NCBI GenBank assembly: GCA_025504975.1
Contig: JANUWI010000001.1
Span: 1,860,001 to 1,924,000, forward strand
Origin: Plenodomus lindquistii
Taxonomy: Eukaryota > Ascomycota > Dothideomycetes > Pleosporales > Leptosphaeriaceae
Direction: 5' to 3'
DNA: 64,000 nt
Shown: positions 1 through 9,700 of the stretch, piece after piece
Layout of the letters: every line of letters starts with the position of its first letter
Position numbering within the stretch: the stretch's first letter is position 1
Position numbers and translations under genes: made by a program
The notes under the pieces: generated by a model
Seen by the model: only the letters and a program-made list of their open reading frames with translations
What the model was told of the DNA's origin: nothing
Databases searched by the model: none

Positions 1-134
1 TTGATAGCCTCGACGACGTAGACAATTGTTGTGCCGGAGCCGATGCCGACGTGGGTTGCGGTCGAGGGGAAGTGGTCTTTTACGGCTTGGTGGGCTGCGG
101 CGCGTTTGGCGGCTTCGACGCGCGTGTCTGTCAT
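1..134 (-). CDS. RKI1: Ribose-5-phosphate isomerase, N-terminal part (cut by window edge)
   Basis: The minus strand from the ATG at 134 reads [18 protein letters not shown] and continues to [18 protein letters not shown] at the window edge. The helix rich in alanine, followed by VGIGSGTT, is the N-terminal phosphate-binding segment of type A ribose-5-phosphate isomerases. These interconvert ribose-5-phosphate and ribulose-5-phosphate in the non-oxidative pentose phosphate pathway in the cytosol. Only about 44 codons are inside the window, so the catalytic Asp/Glu region cannot be checked. It is divergent from ULA1 and shares the 135-722 upstream region. Family identity is fairly certain; intactness is unknown. 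Confidence 0.8.
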   Translation of the reverse strand, partial: MTDTRVEAAKRAAAHQAVKDHFPSTATHVGIGSGTTIVYVVEAI

Positions 135-483
135 TGTGGGTGGAGTTGTGGAGGAGGGTTGGCGAGGGTGGAGTGAAGGAGGTTGAGAGAGCGAGGATGA
201 GTAATGGGCGCAAGAGCTGTATAGAGTGTGTATACCGGTACAGGGTCCAGACTGCAGTGGAGCTAAGAGGGGCTGGAGATGACTGATGGTGCTGCGAAGT
301 CGCTGATTTACACTTTTCACACCTATGTGGCGGCTGTGGCTAACAAGAGTACTGGACAGCGCAAGTCGTGTTACTAGCGGCATGGGCCTTTTCCGAGGAG
401 TTGTGTGTGTGTGCCAATTTATAGCAGACTAGAGGCGCAATGTCGAGACGAATGGGATGAACTGACGCGCTCGCGACGAGGAC

Positions 484-523
484 ATGACGCTTGACGCTTG
501 ACGCTTGCCGCTTGACGCTTGCC
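484..523. repeat. Short tandem repeat, GACGCTT-type units
   Basis: The 7-9 base unit GACGCTT(GC/GA) is repeated about five times with small variation, in the divergent promoter between RKI1 and ULA1. It is too short to be a mobile element and is probably a minisatellite formed by slippage. Confidence 0.7.
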
Positions 524-628
524 CTACCCCGCCATTCTGTGTGGCCGGGCGAATGTACCCCGCGGCGGCCTTGGCGTATGTCTCGTACCTGAGCTCTCCC
601 GGGCGGTGGCAGAATCCCAGCGCTGCCT

Positions 629-658
629 GTCCATGTCCATGTCCATGTCCATGTCCAT
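629..658. repeat. Hexanucleotide repeat (GTCCAT)5
   Basis: Five perfect GTCCAT units lie about 65 bases upstream of the ULA1 start codon. The array is therefore likely in its core promoter or 5' leader. Each unit creates an ATG on the plus strand, so if transcribed it would place several out-of-context ATGs before the main start. Confidence 0.8.
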
Positions 659-722
659 GGCACAAACACACCCGGCTCCGCTCTATTCGTCCACCGCTGG
701 ACTTCTTTCTCACACTCACACC

Positions 723-2619
723 ATGGCGGACCTTCCTCCCCCAGTACAGGGGCCCTCCGCCAAAGAAAAGAAGTAAGCCAGCCCTGGTTGGGACAGCGCC
801 TGCCTAGCAACTAAGCCATGCAGGTACGACCGACAACTCCGCCTCTGGGGCGCAACGGGCCAGGCCGCGCTGGAGAAGTCACACATCCTGCTGGTCAACT
901 CTGGGCCTGGCGTTGTCGGTGTCGAGACGCTCAAGAACTTGGTCCTTCCCGGTATCGGCAACTTTACGATTCAAGATTCCACCATTGTCAGCGAAGCCGA
1001 CCTGGGCGTCAACTTCTTCCTAGAAGATACACATCTTGGAGGCTACAGGGCAGAGCACACGTGCAACTGCTTAAAGGAGCTAAATCCAGATGTCGACGGC
1101 CACTTCATCACAGAGGTATACCGCTTTCCACCTCGCCGAGGGGTTCCTTCCTACTGATCATGTCGCTAGCCCATCGAATCATGGCTACAACAGCCCGACG
1201 CCCTCAAGCCATACACTCTCATCGTCGCCGTTGCCCCCATACGCCCTGAGCTTCTCGCCCGACTCGCCCATCACGCAAGCGCTGCACTAGTCCCGCTCTT
1301 CTACATCCACTCAGTCGGCTTCTACTCCCACTTCTCGGTCCATCTCCCTCCTGCATTCCCCATTGTCGATACACATCCCGATTCCGAGACAACGTCAGAC
1401 CTGCGAATAGTACGGCCATGGCCAGAACTTGTCCAGTATGCCGAGGAGAAGACGGCTGGACTAGACACCATGAAGCCCGAAGACCATGGCCACGTCCCAT
1501 ACATCGCGCTGCTACTGCATTTCCTCGAACAGTGGAAGAAGACACATGACGGACAGCTGCCCTCAAATTACAAGGACAAAACCACATTTAGGGAGACACT
1601 GGCAAAAGCTGCAAGGACAGACACACCTGAAGGTGGCGAGGAGAACTTCGACGAGGCCGTGGCTGCGGTGTTGAAGCTGCTCAATCCACCAGAAGTTCGC
1701 GGCACTGTCAAGGAGATCTTCACAGCTCCCGAATGCTTATTAATCAGGCAAGACTCACCAAGCTTCTGGGTCATAGCGAATGCGATTGGGCTGTTCTACA
1801 CAAAGTACGGAGTTCTCCCAGTTCCAGGCTCAGTACCTGATATGAAGGCGCGCTCGGCCGACTATATCCAATTACAGAATGTGTACAAGTCAAAAGCACG
1901 GAAAGATCTGGCAGAAGTCGTGGAGAGTGTGCGATTCCTGGAGCGCAATGCAAACAGGAGTACCGTCATTGATGAGAAAGATATCGAGGCTTTCTGTAAG
2001 AATGCTGCACACATCAAGCTCGTACGCGGTCGACCGTTCCATGTTGCACAGGCAGGTCAGAAGCTTAGCTGGGGCGACCGGGCCAAATCGATCGGTAAGG
2101 CGTGCATCTATTGATTCTCCGAGGCCATTCTAACCCGCGCAGCTCAAACGATCACATTCCCGGACTCATTGATCCCACTATACATCGCCTTCCTCGCTTG
2201 GGACCAATACGTCGCAACACATGACAAGAATGGTTTGGGTGGTGCTCCTGGAGTCCCTGGCGAAACTGATCAAGAGACGGACACTGAGAAACTCACTGGC
2301 ATCGCTTTTCAAATCTTGACCGATTTGGTGAAGGAGGCCCATGCAGATGTCGGAGAAGACGATCTTTCAACGGTCAAGACGCAGACTGGGGAATTCGTGG
2401 CGGAGCTGTGAGTTAGCTGTGTGCGAAGGATTGTGAACAATGTGACTGACAAAGTATAGTGTTCGTGCGGGTGGAGCTGAGCTACACAACATTGGTGCTA
2501 TGACAGGTGGCATGGTATCGCAGGAAATCATCAAGGTCATCACAGAGCAGTATGTCCCAGTTGACAACACGTGCGTGTTCGATGGAATCAGGAGTAAGAG
2601 CATGGTCATCAAGGTGTGA
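723..2619 (+). CDS. ULA1: NEDD8-activating enzyme E1 regulatory subunit (APP-BP1/ULA1)
   Basis: This is the regulatory half of the heterodimeric E1 that activates NEDD8/Rub1 for cullin neddylation; its partner would be a UBA3 homologue. Five exons fit frame and consensus: 723-772, 824-1115, 1170-2094, 2143-2407, 2460-2619, giving 563 residues (human APP-BP1 is about 534). After a short leader ([11 protein letters not shown]) the diagnostic motif [18 protein letters not shown] begins at residue 17, followed by the Rossmann-like fold ([25 protein letters not shown]). The C-terminal segment [18 protein letters not shown] is also typical. As expected for this subunit there is no E1 catalytic-cysteine motif. 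Introns are 48-54 nt with GTAAG/GTATA donors. The start was chosen because it lies just before the YDRQLRLWG motif and the first intron restores the frame. Confidence 0.93.
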
Positions 2620-3044
2620 GGGTGGAAGCTAGGATGGGAAGCTTAACGAAGGAGGGTCGCATTGTGTCGGAGTTGGGGAACAAAGAGCGATCATAGCATG
2701 GCGTTGTTGCCTTTGTAAGATCGGGGCAGTGGTGAAGTTTTGTGAAAGAAACTCCGCATTGACGGCGTTGTTGATGCTGTGCAAGAGCCGGATAGTGATA
2801 TCACGAGTGCAATGAGAGGTGGCGCTCTGGGCGTGAAAGTGCATAGTGATAGATCAAGAGCCAAGTAAACAGATTCTGACATTCGTAATCAACTGAAGTG
2901 TTGAGAGAGAGATTCTTTACTTGCCCTGTCTGCGCCTTTTGATTGCTTAAGTGCGTCTACAGTTTATTTCACTTACACCTACACGTTACTGCACGCAACC
3001 CAGCACCATAGCAATCACTCTCACTCCTTGTTAAAAACCACAAT
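2620..3044. other. Intergenic region, ULA1 to RAD18
   Basis: The 425-base spacer holds the ULA1 3' end and the RAD18 promoter and leader. The last 100 bases before the RAD18 ATG are C/T/A-rich, as in many fungal leaders. No gene is seen. Confidence 0.5.
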
Positions 3045-4760
3045 ATGAAGAAGCAACGTCAACTCTTCTTCTCCACAGCTCCCGCCCCCGAAGAGGCTGA
3101 CTCAGCCAAAAGTGGCAGTCGTACATCACGTGATGTTCGCGACAAGCCAGTCGCGTCTGGCGCGTCTTTCATGTCGCCCGATGCGATTTCGAATGCGCCA
3201 ACACCGACCGTCACTCCAACATCTTGTACACCCGCCCCGCCCATTCCACCCACCACACCCCTCCCGCCGCCTATGGACGATCTCCCCGACTCGACAGACT
3301 GGCTCGCAACCTCACTGCCCGGCTTCGAGGCCGTCGAGGCGGCACTGCGCTGCGAAGTCTGCAAGGAGTTTCTCAGCAACCCCGTCATTACTTCTTGCTC
3401 GCATACCTTTTGCTCGATATGCATAAGGCGGTGCATCGCTGCCGACGGAAAATGTCCGAGCTGTAAGACGGGGTGTTCGAGCGACAAGTTGACGCCGAAC
3501 ATTGCGGTGAGGGAGTGTGTGATGCGGTTTCAAGAGGTGCGACCCAAGGCGCTGGAATTGGCGCGCGGGGACAAAGAAAGGGAAGGGGTAACTACGCCTA
3601 GTGCGAAGAAGAGGAAGTTGGACGAGACGGATATTGAGGGCGAGGAGGAGAATGTGCGGAATACACGATCGCGGCAGACAAGAGGGCGGAGTAGGCCCGA
3701 CGTTGCAGATCAGGATGCGCCGATTGAGGTGGATGATAGCGAGGCGGGAAGTGATGAGGAGTTTGTGCCTGAGGGCATGGCCAAGTGCCCAATTTGCAAT
3801 AAGAAGATGAAGGCGGAGCAAGTCTACAATCATTTGGATGTATGTCCAGGCCAGGAAACGTCGTCGCAAGGACGAAGTACACGGTCAAAGTATGTAGAGC
3901 GGACGACACCACCTTTGCAAAGTCCGCGACTGACAAAACGTCCTTCTAGAACCAAGACAGCTTTCCCAGCAGCCCTCACACAACGCAAGAAAGAAACTTC
4001 GCCCCCGCCAGCCCGACTATCACAACTCAACTACGCCATGTTGAAGGAAACCGCGCTGCGTAAGAAGCTCCAAGAACTCGGCATACCAAACTGGGGCGAC
4101 AAGGTCCTCCTAAAACGGCGGCACATTGAATGGCTCAACATTTACAATTCAAACTGCGACGCAGACGGTACCGTGCGCAAGACAAAACGCCAACTCCTGA
4201 AAGAACTCGACGAATGGGAACAAACCCAAGGCGGCCGCGCCGACAGCAAAGAAAGCAAACTCATGAAAAAAGACTTTGACGGGGACGCCTACGTCCGAGC
4301 CAACAAGACAGAATTCGACGACCTAATAGCCAAAGCGCGGCAAAAAGTCGCCGCTAGGAAACGCGACAGTGGTGGTGCCGTGGATGACGCCGCAGCAGCC
4401 ACTGCATCTACTGCAGGAACCACATCTGAACCATCGATGCTCGACGCACCCCCGTCCTCCGAACACCCTGACCCACCACCTCCACAACCCGTCTCCATAC
4501 CGATACTCCCGAACCCAGCCCACCCGTATGAAAACAACGAGGCAGCACTAGCCAGCATCCGCGCCAAAGTCGAAGCAGCAAACGACGCTGCGAATCGCCG
4601 GCCCTCGCTGCAAACCGAGTCTTCGCTTGAGAGTGCGCATGCGCGCCGTGCGTCGACGCAGACTGGGCTCGTGAATCCGTTGGGCGGAGCTAGTAGGAAG
4701 GTCCCGATGTTTGAGGTGCCGTTGGAGGGGAAGGAGAAGGGTGATAGTGGTGTACAGTAG
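3045..4760 (+). CDS. RAD18: Postreplication repair E3 ubiquitin ligase RAD18
   Basis: Rad18 with Rad6 monoubiquitinates PCNA at stalled forks in the nucleus. The 571-residue frame has the family's three domains in order. The C3HC4 RING is at about residues 101-140 (RCEVCKEFLSNPV, CSHTFCSICI, CPSC). The UBZ4-type finger is at about 246-267 (CPICNKKMKAEQVYNHLDVC). The SAP domain is at about 327-370 (LKETALRKKLQELGIPNWGDK). The C-terminal third is low-complexity Ala/Pro/Ser-rich and ends in charged residues. The start is the first ATG after a leader with no upstream in-frame ATG, and KKQRQLFFS suits a Rad18 N-terminus. A 60-base segment at 3890-3949, between UBZ4 and SAP, looks like an in-frame intron (see findings), so the true protein may be 551 residues. 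Confidence 0.95.
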   Translation: MKKQRQLFFSTAPAPEEADSAKSGSRTSRDVRDKPVASGASFMSPDAISNAPTPTVTPTSCTPAPPIPPTTPLPPPMDDLPDSTDWLATSLPGFEAVEAALRCEVCKEFLSNPVITSCSHTFCSICIRRCIAADGKCPSCKTGCSSDKLTPNIAVRECVMRFQEVRPKALELARGDKEREGVTTPSAKKRKLDETDIEGEEENVRNTRSRQTRGRSRPDVADQDAPIEVDDSEAGSDEEFVPEGMAKCPICNKKMKAEQVYNHLDVCPGQETSSQGRSTRSKYVERTTPPLQSPRLTKRPSRTKTAFPAALTQRKKETSPPPARLSQLNYAMLKETALRKKLQELGIPNWGDKVLLKRRHIEWLNIYNSNCDADGTVRKTKRQLLKELDEWEQTQGGRADSKESKLMKKDFDGDAYVRANKTEFDDLIAKARQKVAARKRDSGGAVDDAAAATASTAGTTSEPSMLDAPPSSEHPDPPPPQPVSIPILPNPAHPYENNEAALASIRAKVEAANDAANRRPSLQTESSLESAHARRASTQTGLVNPLGGASRKVPMFEVPLEGKEKGDSGVQ

Positions 4761-5258
4761 GGTGGTTCGAGAGTGGGAGAGAACGGGGTGTTTGGGAAGG
4801 TGTGAGGCATGTTGTACATACCCTGGATGGGATGGGATTAGAACCACGACACGGCACGGTGTTGTTGTTGGTGCGTGTGTGGTTCTGGGTCGCGTAGAGT
4901 AAGGTATTGCTAATGCAATGCCATGCAGTGCTATGCAAAACTTTTATTTTCCCGTGCATGTGCATTGCATACAGACACGTGTGATTATTTTTTCGAAGAT
5001 AATAGGTGAAGTGTATAAAATGTCGAGGTCTTCAGGGCTTATGGAGGATTGTCTTTTACATTATCTCACTGCACTCGGACATACTACAATTCTCTCTACG
5101 GTACAGTACAACTTCTCTCAACATAGCCAGGATACTTGACCTCTTTCTCCAACAGAGTACTACTCGTCTCAACATACCCAGGATACTTCACTGCTACTGC
5201 TATCCCTAACACTCACATAGCCCTCTCAACATACCCAGAAGACTTCAACACTACAACA
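4761..5258. other. Intergenic region with diverged direct repeats
   Basis: The 498-base spacer follows RAD18. Its 3' half, likely the promoter and leader of the next gene, is C/T/A-rich and contains three diverged copies of TCTCAACATACCCAGGATAC. No supported gene lies inside. Confidence 0.5.
5113..5246 (+). repeat. Three diverged direct repeats in a likely 5' leader
   Basis: Copies of TCTCAACATA(G/C)CCAG(G/A)A(T/G)ACTT begin near 5116, 5167 and 5224, spaced 51 and 57 bases. They end 13 bases before the ATG at 5259. Spacing and position suggest either repeated leader or promoter elements or a decayed minisatellite. Confidence 0.6.
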
Positions 5259-6344
5259 ATGACCACCCCATACCCTTCCCCCCTCCCACCCCCCCGCCAC
5301 ACCCCCGCCTCCACCACCACCACCACCACCTCCACCTCCAAACTCCCCCTCTCATCACGTACTATAGAACAGCGCCGTGAGCGCCAGCGGTCACAGAGTG
5401 CCGTGATCAATGGCGTACCGCATCCGTTGATTCCTGATGTCGTTGAGCGCAAGGGGGGCAGGGTTGTGGCGACTGGTGTGGCGGACCAGGGCATGGGATT
5501 GGGAGTGGAGGAGGAGAAGGAGGAGGAGAAGGAGGAGGAGAAGGAGGAGGAGAAGGAGGAGGAGAAGGAGGAGGAGGGTGAAAGGGATGGTAGCGAGACA
5601 GAAGTAGCAGAACAGTGCTCGTGCACTGAGGCGGACGTTGGTGTTGAGGCAGAGAAAGAGAAAGAGAAAGAGAAAGAGAAAGAGAAAGAGAAAGAGAAAG
5701 AGAAAGAGAAAGAGAAAGAGAAAGAGAAAGAGAAAGAGAAAGAGAAAGAGAAAGAGAAAGAGAAAGAGAAAGAGAAAGAGGAAAAGATAGATGCGGAGGC
5801 AGACGTGGATGCGCGGGCCGGGCCCAGCGCCTGTGCCAGCGCCAGTGCCAGCGCCAGTACCAATGTTCCGTGGCAATTCATCAACGGTGACATGAGTTGG
5901 GATGAATTGGTCGCGTTTACATGTACGTCTTCCCCTTTCCCTTTCCCTTTCCCTTTCCCTTTCCCTTTCCCTTCTCCCCCATCCATTTTAGCCAAACTAA
6001 CACACCTCGCAGTATCCCTCCCCCACACGCCGTCTCCCTCTCCATCTCCATCACCCACACTTCCCCTCTCCCGTACAGCTAGCATATTCAATAACCCCCT
6101 CACGCACGACTCCCCCTCTTCCCCCTCTTCCCCCGACAAGAAAAACAGCGAAAGTGACCCCTCGCTCACGCTCACGCTCACGGGCGAGAAAGAAAAGGGA
6201 AAGGGAAAGCAAAGGGATAAGGAGAATCAAGGTTGTACCGCGTGTGGTACCAAGTGTCGAACTTGCGCGAGGAGAGCGAAACGGGAGGGCGTGGTCAGTG
6301 GATTGAAGAGGGTGTTGAGGTGGTGGGTATGTGATGGAGAGTAA
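5259..6344 (+). CDS. Unrecognised protein with long Glu-Lys repeats and a Cys-rich C-terminus
   Basis: The frame opens with the ATG in CAACAATGACC. It encodes 361 residues, or about 331 if the in-frame intron-like segment 5923-6012 is removed. The N-terminus is Pro/Ser/Thr-rich. The middle is first an (EEEK)n block and then about 20 perfect Glu-Lys dipeptides. A conserved-looking island NVPWQFINGDMSWDELVAF follows. The C-terminus has C-x2-C-x3-C-x2-C (CTACGTKCRTC) and then a basic helix ending RVLRWWV. The Cys motif and the island, not the repeats, suggest a real gene. I do not recognise the family and propose no function. The reverse strand is also open here only because the repeats are compositionally extreme. 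Confidence 0.6.
   Translation: MTTPYPSPLPPPRHTPASTTTTTTSTSKLPLSSRTIEQRRERQRSQSAVINGVPHPLIPDVVERKGGRVVATGVADQGMGLGVEEEKEEEKEEEKEEEKEEEKEEEGERDGSETEVAEQCSCTEADVGVEAEKEKEKEKEKEKEKEKEKEKEKEKEKEKEKEKEKEKEKEKEKEEKIDAEADVDARAGPSACASASASASTNVPWQFINGDMSWDELVAFTCTSSPFPFPFPFPFPFPSPPSILAKLTHLAVSLPHTPSPSPSPSPTLPLSRTASIFNNPLTHDSPSSPSSPDKKNSESDPSLTLTLTGEKEKGKGKQRDKENQGCTACGTKCRTCARRAKREGVVSGLKRVLRWWVCDGE
5509..5576 (+). repeat. GAG/AAG trinucleotide-based repeat (codes Glu-rich Glu/Lys)
   Basis: Purine-only units of GAGGAGGAGAAG are repeated about five to six times inside the coding frame at 5259-6344. Consistent with slippage expansion of an acidic stretch. Confidence 0.85.
5652..5780 (+). repeat. Near-perfect hexanucleotide array (GAGAAA)n, about 21 units
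   Basis: About 129 bases of pure GAGAAA units code for alternating Glu-Lys. The lack of interruptions suggests recent expansion and likely length variation between strains. Confidence 0.9.
5932..5973 (+). repeat. (CCCTTT)n array inside a probable intron
   Basis: About seven CCCTTT units form a pure pyrimidine tract between a GTACGT donor at 5923 and a CTAAC...CGCAG acceptor ending at 6012. It may serve as an enlarged polypyrimidine tract if that segment is an intron. Confidence 0.8.
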
Positions 6345-6742
6345 AGTCGGGGGGGGGGAGTCGTGAGGTGTCAGGGTGGGGTTGGGATTTTCTAGTCGGC
6401 TGGGTGGTATATCGTACTGCTGGATTTTTTTGGTGGGCTGGGGTTGGGGACGTGGAGTCATTATACCGCACTATTAGGATTTGTGGCGTGCCGGGTGTAT
6501 ACGGTGTTGCCGTCATACTGCTACCGCATATCGGGAATCAGTGTATCCAGCAAAACAAAAACCATTTTCCGTCTTTGCTATTAACATGCGCACTGTGATG
6601 GCTTCTCAATACTATACTATACTATACTATACTACTTACTATACACTACCCCCCCTCCCCTCCACCCCATCATTCACCCCATCATTCACCCCACACAACC
6701 CCCATCAAACCCCCTCACCCCATCTACCCAAAAAAGAAGCAC
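6345..6742. other. Convergent 3' spacer between the Glu-Lys gene and GEA gene
   Basis: The 398-base spacer contains a (TATAC)n microsatellite at about 6611-6636 and a duplicated CCCCATCATTCA near 6665-6690. Both genes end toward it. No gene is seen. Confidence 0.5.
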
Positions 6743-9700
6743 CTAACCCTCTTTCTCACCTTCCTTCTCCTCAGCCACCATTTCCCCAGCATCCCCGCCC
6801 TTCTCCCCCTCGACCTCAACATCACCCTTCGGCCGCAACGCCACATCCACCTCCCTACTCACCCTCTCATCTCTACTCGCCCTCGGCTTAATCGGCTTCC
6901 CCGCCTCCTCTGGGAAAATCTCCTTGAGCAAGTTGGGCTGGAACCGATTAATTCGTTTCCACGTCTCGTTCCAGAGTTCTTCGCGCTGGGGGTTTTGATC
7001 AGGCGGTGCGAGGTAGTTGCCGTTGGAAAGGACGAGGAGCATGTTTTTGAGGTTTTCGGATACGGCTTCTTCCTGGGAGGGAAGGGCGTGTTAGTATATG
7101 TGCGGTTTGATGGTAGTGGTAGTGGATGGGGTTTAGAGATGGATTGGAAGGGGAGAGAGGGATGTGGAGGAAGGAACATACTAGATTATCGCCCTGTCCG
7201 CTGTTCATCAATCTGTCCATGATTGTAATGATCTTCAGCCATAAATCTAGCAATTCATTTGTGCCGCTCAGCAGCACCAAGTAGTGTAGGAACACTTTAC
7301 TGAGCAGAGTCGATGCGCGGACACGCGTCTCGCTCATGCCTAGTGGATCGCTCTGGTAGACTTCTGGTTTAAGCAGTTGCGTGATTAGAGGGACAAGGAC
7401 TTCGCTGAATATGGCAGTCCATTCCGCATGGTCGGGCGAGGCGAGATCATTGGAAAGCAGCGTGCGCTGCATGGCAGAGAAGGCTTGTTGCCGGATTTCG
7501 CGGCAGGGATTGAGACATTGATGGGCGAGAGTCTTGAGGATGGGTGACCAGTAGGCTGTCCATGCTGTGTGATGTTAATGACCAGATCTGCAATTGGTTA
7601 TTGTGACGCGACGTACCTTCTGTGGTCTCGAGATGGGATTGCTCGATAAAGTGCGGCACTCTACTTGAGAGCTGGAAGACAATGGTCATTGCTTTGCTGC
7701 CTCGTACGACAATCTCATTGCTTTCAGGCTTCTTAGCCTTGGCCCCTTTGCCACGCTTAGCAGCCTGATCGTGCATTTGCTCATCGCGAGCACCGACTTG
7801 GGCGGCTGTTGCGAATTCGTTGAGCAGCGCGATGGCGGCCTCGTAGTTGTCTGCGGTGATCCCCGGCTGAGGTGATGTAGTGAGATCTTCCACTAGCTGG
7901 AAGACGTCTCCAGCCGCCTCTGGCACACTCGAGAGTCGGTTCAAGATGGTCCAGAAATCTGGCGAGCCGGCCAATTCGCTCCGCAGAGCGTTGGGACCCT
8001 TGCAGCAATCTGTCAGGCCTTTGAGAATGGGCTGTGCGCACTGGTGCAGTAGTGTGTCGTTGAAACTGGAGAAGGTGTGTAGGAGGACAGGTGCACGAAC
8101 GAAGTCGTAGTCCTAAGCATGTCAGCAAATGTCAAACTTTGCGAAAGGCTATACTTACATTACTAGCATTCAACAGGCTAAGCAGGTAGTACACTGACCG
8201 CGCAATGACCACATAGTGGTGTTTACTGGCATCCCGGATGACAGTTGACAAAGCATCGATGACGTCCTTTGCAAGTTCTCTCACGGTCTCGTCGTCTCTC
8301 AGGGCCAGAACGGTTGCGAGCTCGAGTACGAACACCAAGCTTGGGTCATACAAAGGTCCTTTACCCTTCTGCCTCGGTACACCTGTCCGCGGGCTTGCGC
8401 CTGGGATCTCAGGCTTCACAACGATCACTCGTGGTGAACCATCCTCAGGAATATGCTCAAGCAGTGATGTCAGCAGTGACCGAAGCGAGTCGACGGGTAG
8501 TTGACTGATGTTCGCGAGTATATCCTCGAAGTGGCACTCCTTGACCGTGTCTACCGTACAAAGGGTGTACTCAATTTCTTGGTCTGATGGCTCCGGTGGC
8601 TCATCGTTAGCAAAGCTCGACACGTACGATGTCAAGGCGGAAAAGATTCCAGTATCAGCGGGTCGCTCGGCGCGATCGATGATCTGTGCAGGATTCTGGA
8701 GGGGTATCGGGGGTAAAGCGAGCGTTTTCTGGAAGGAAAGGAAGTATGGGGGTATAAGCGAATTGACGAAAAGATTGACCATGATGCGAATGAGCTGTTG
8801 ATGTCAGGATGTGGTTGTCCAGAAGGGTAGCAGCAGACTTACATGATTCCACCCATCTCGTATTGACGCCTCGTTACTCTTGATGACCTGGAACAAAACG
8901 ACCGTTGCGAGCTGAGCTCTGCCATCACGGCCGAAGCGCACTGCAGTCTCGCTGACCATTACACTCTTCTTGTCAGCCTGCACCTCCGTGTTGAGTGACG
9001 TGCTTGGCGGCACGTCAGGAGCAAGTGTACTAATGTACGCAAGGCACGATATTATGCGGTCCAAAGCTTCGGTCAACTTGTACTTTGCAGCAATCTGAGC
9101 GATCTGATCGAAGCCCAGTACCACGCGGGAGAAGACAGCATCATCCGTAGCTGACATGAAGACGTATGACAGTGTTGCCACAATTGGCTTCCATGTTGCT
9201 GCGAACATGTCTGCGTCGTAGATGTTGGTGTCGCAAATGATAATGTCTGGTGTCGTCTGACATTTCACCAGTAGCTCTTTCCAGGCGTGATCATAAGCAT
9301 TCCGATCACTGTGCTCTTCTGGCAGAATAATTTCTCGCGTCTTTATCGAGTCGTACATTGCCTGCAGATAATCAGGGTCAAAGTCTTTGCCATCATTGAC
9401 GCCACGGAGATTCTTTGCAAAGTCCTCATACTGCATGCGCTTATTTCCTTTCATGTTGGGATTGTGCTGATCTGTGTTCAGCATGATAATGGCGTATGTG
9501 AGTACGAAGATGGCATCTTTGCTGGTGATGTTCTCGGGTTGCGCCTTCTCGAGATATTGTTCGGCAAAGTCTGTAACGATACGCTCAATCAGAGCTGATT
9601 CACCAGGGAGTCGGAAGGTGTGCAGAAGCTTTCGCAGCGCCTCATCAAGTCGCAGGCCTTTGAAGTCGAACAGATTGATAAAGGCGCTGAGGATCTGCTC

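Larger units (their letters stand above)
135..722. promoter_or_regulatory. Shared upstream region of RKI1 (-) and ULA1 (+)
   Basis: This is the 588-base divergent spacer between the two start codons. It holds two short tandem repeats (484-523 and 629-658, listed separately). I see no convincing gene: the open frames across it are short and overlap each other on both strands. Confidence 0.5.

Noticed and set aside
4289..4819. 176-codon minus-strand frame
   Set aside because: Antisense shadow of the low-complexity end of RAD18.
5213..6181. 322-codon minus-strand frame rich in Phe-Ser across the Glu-Lys gene
   Set aside because: It is open only because the GAGAAA array has no stops in several frames; the plus strand has the ATG context, the Cys motif and the intron signals.
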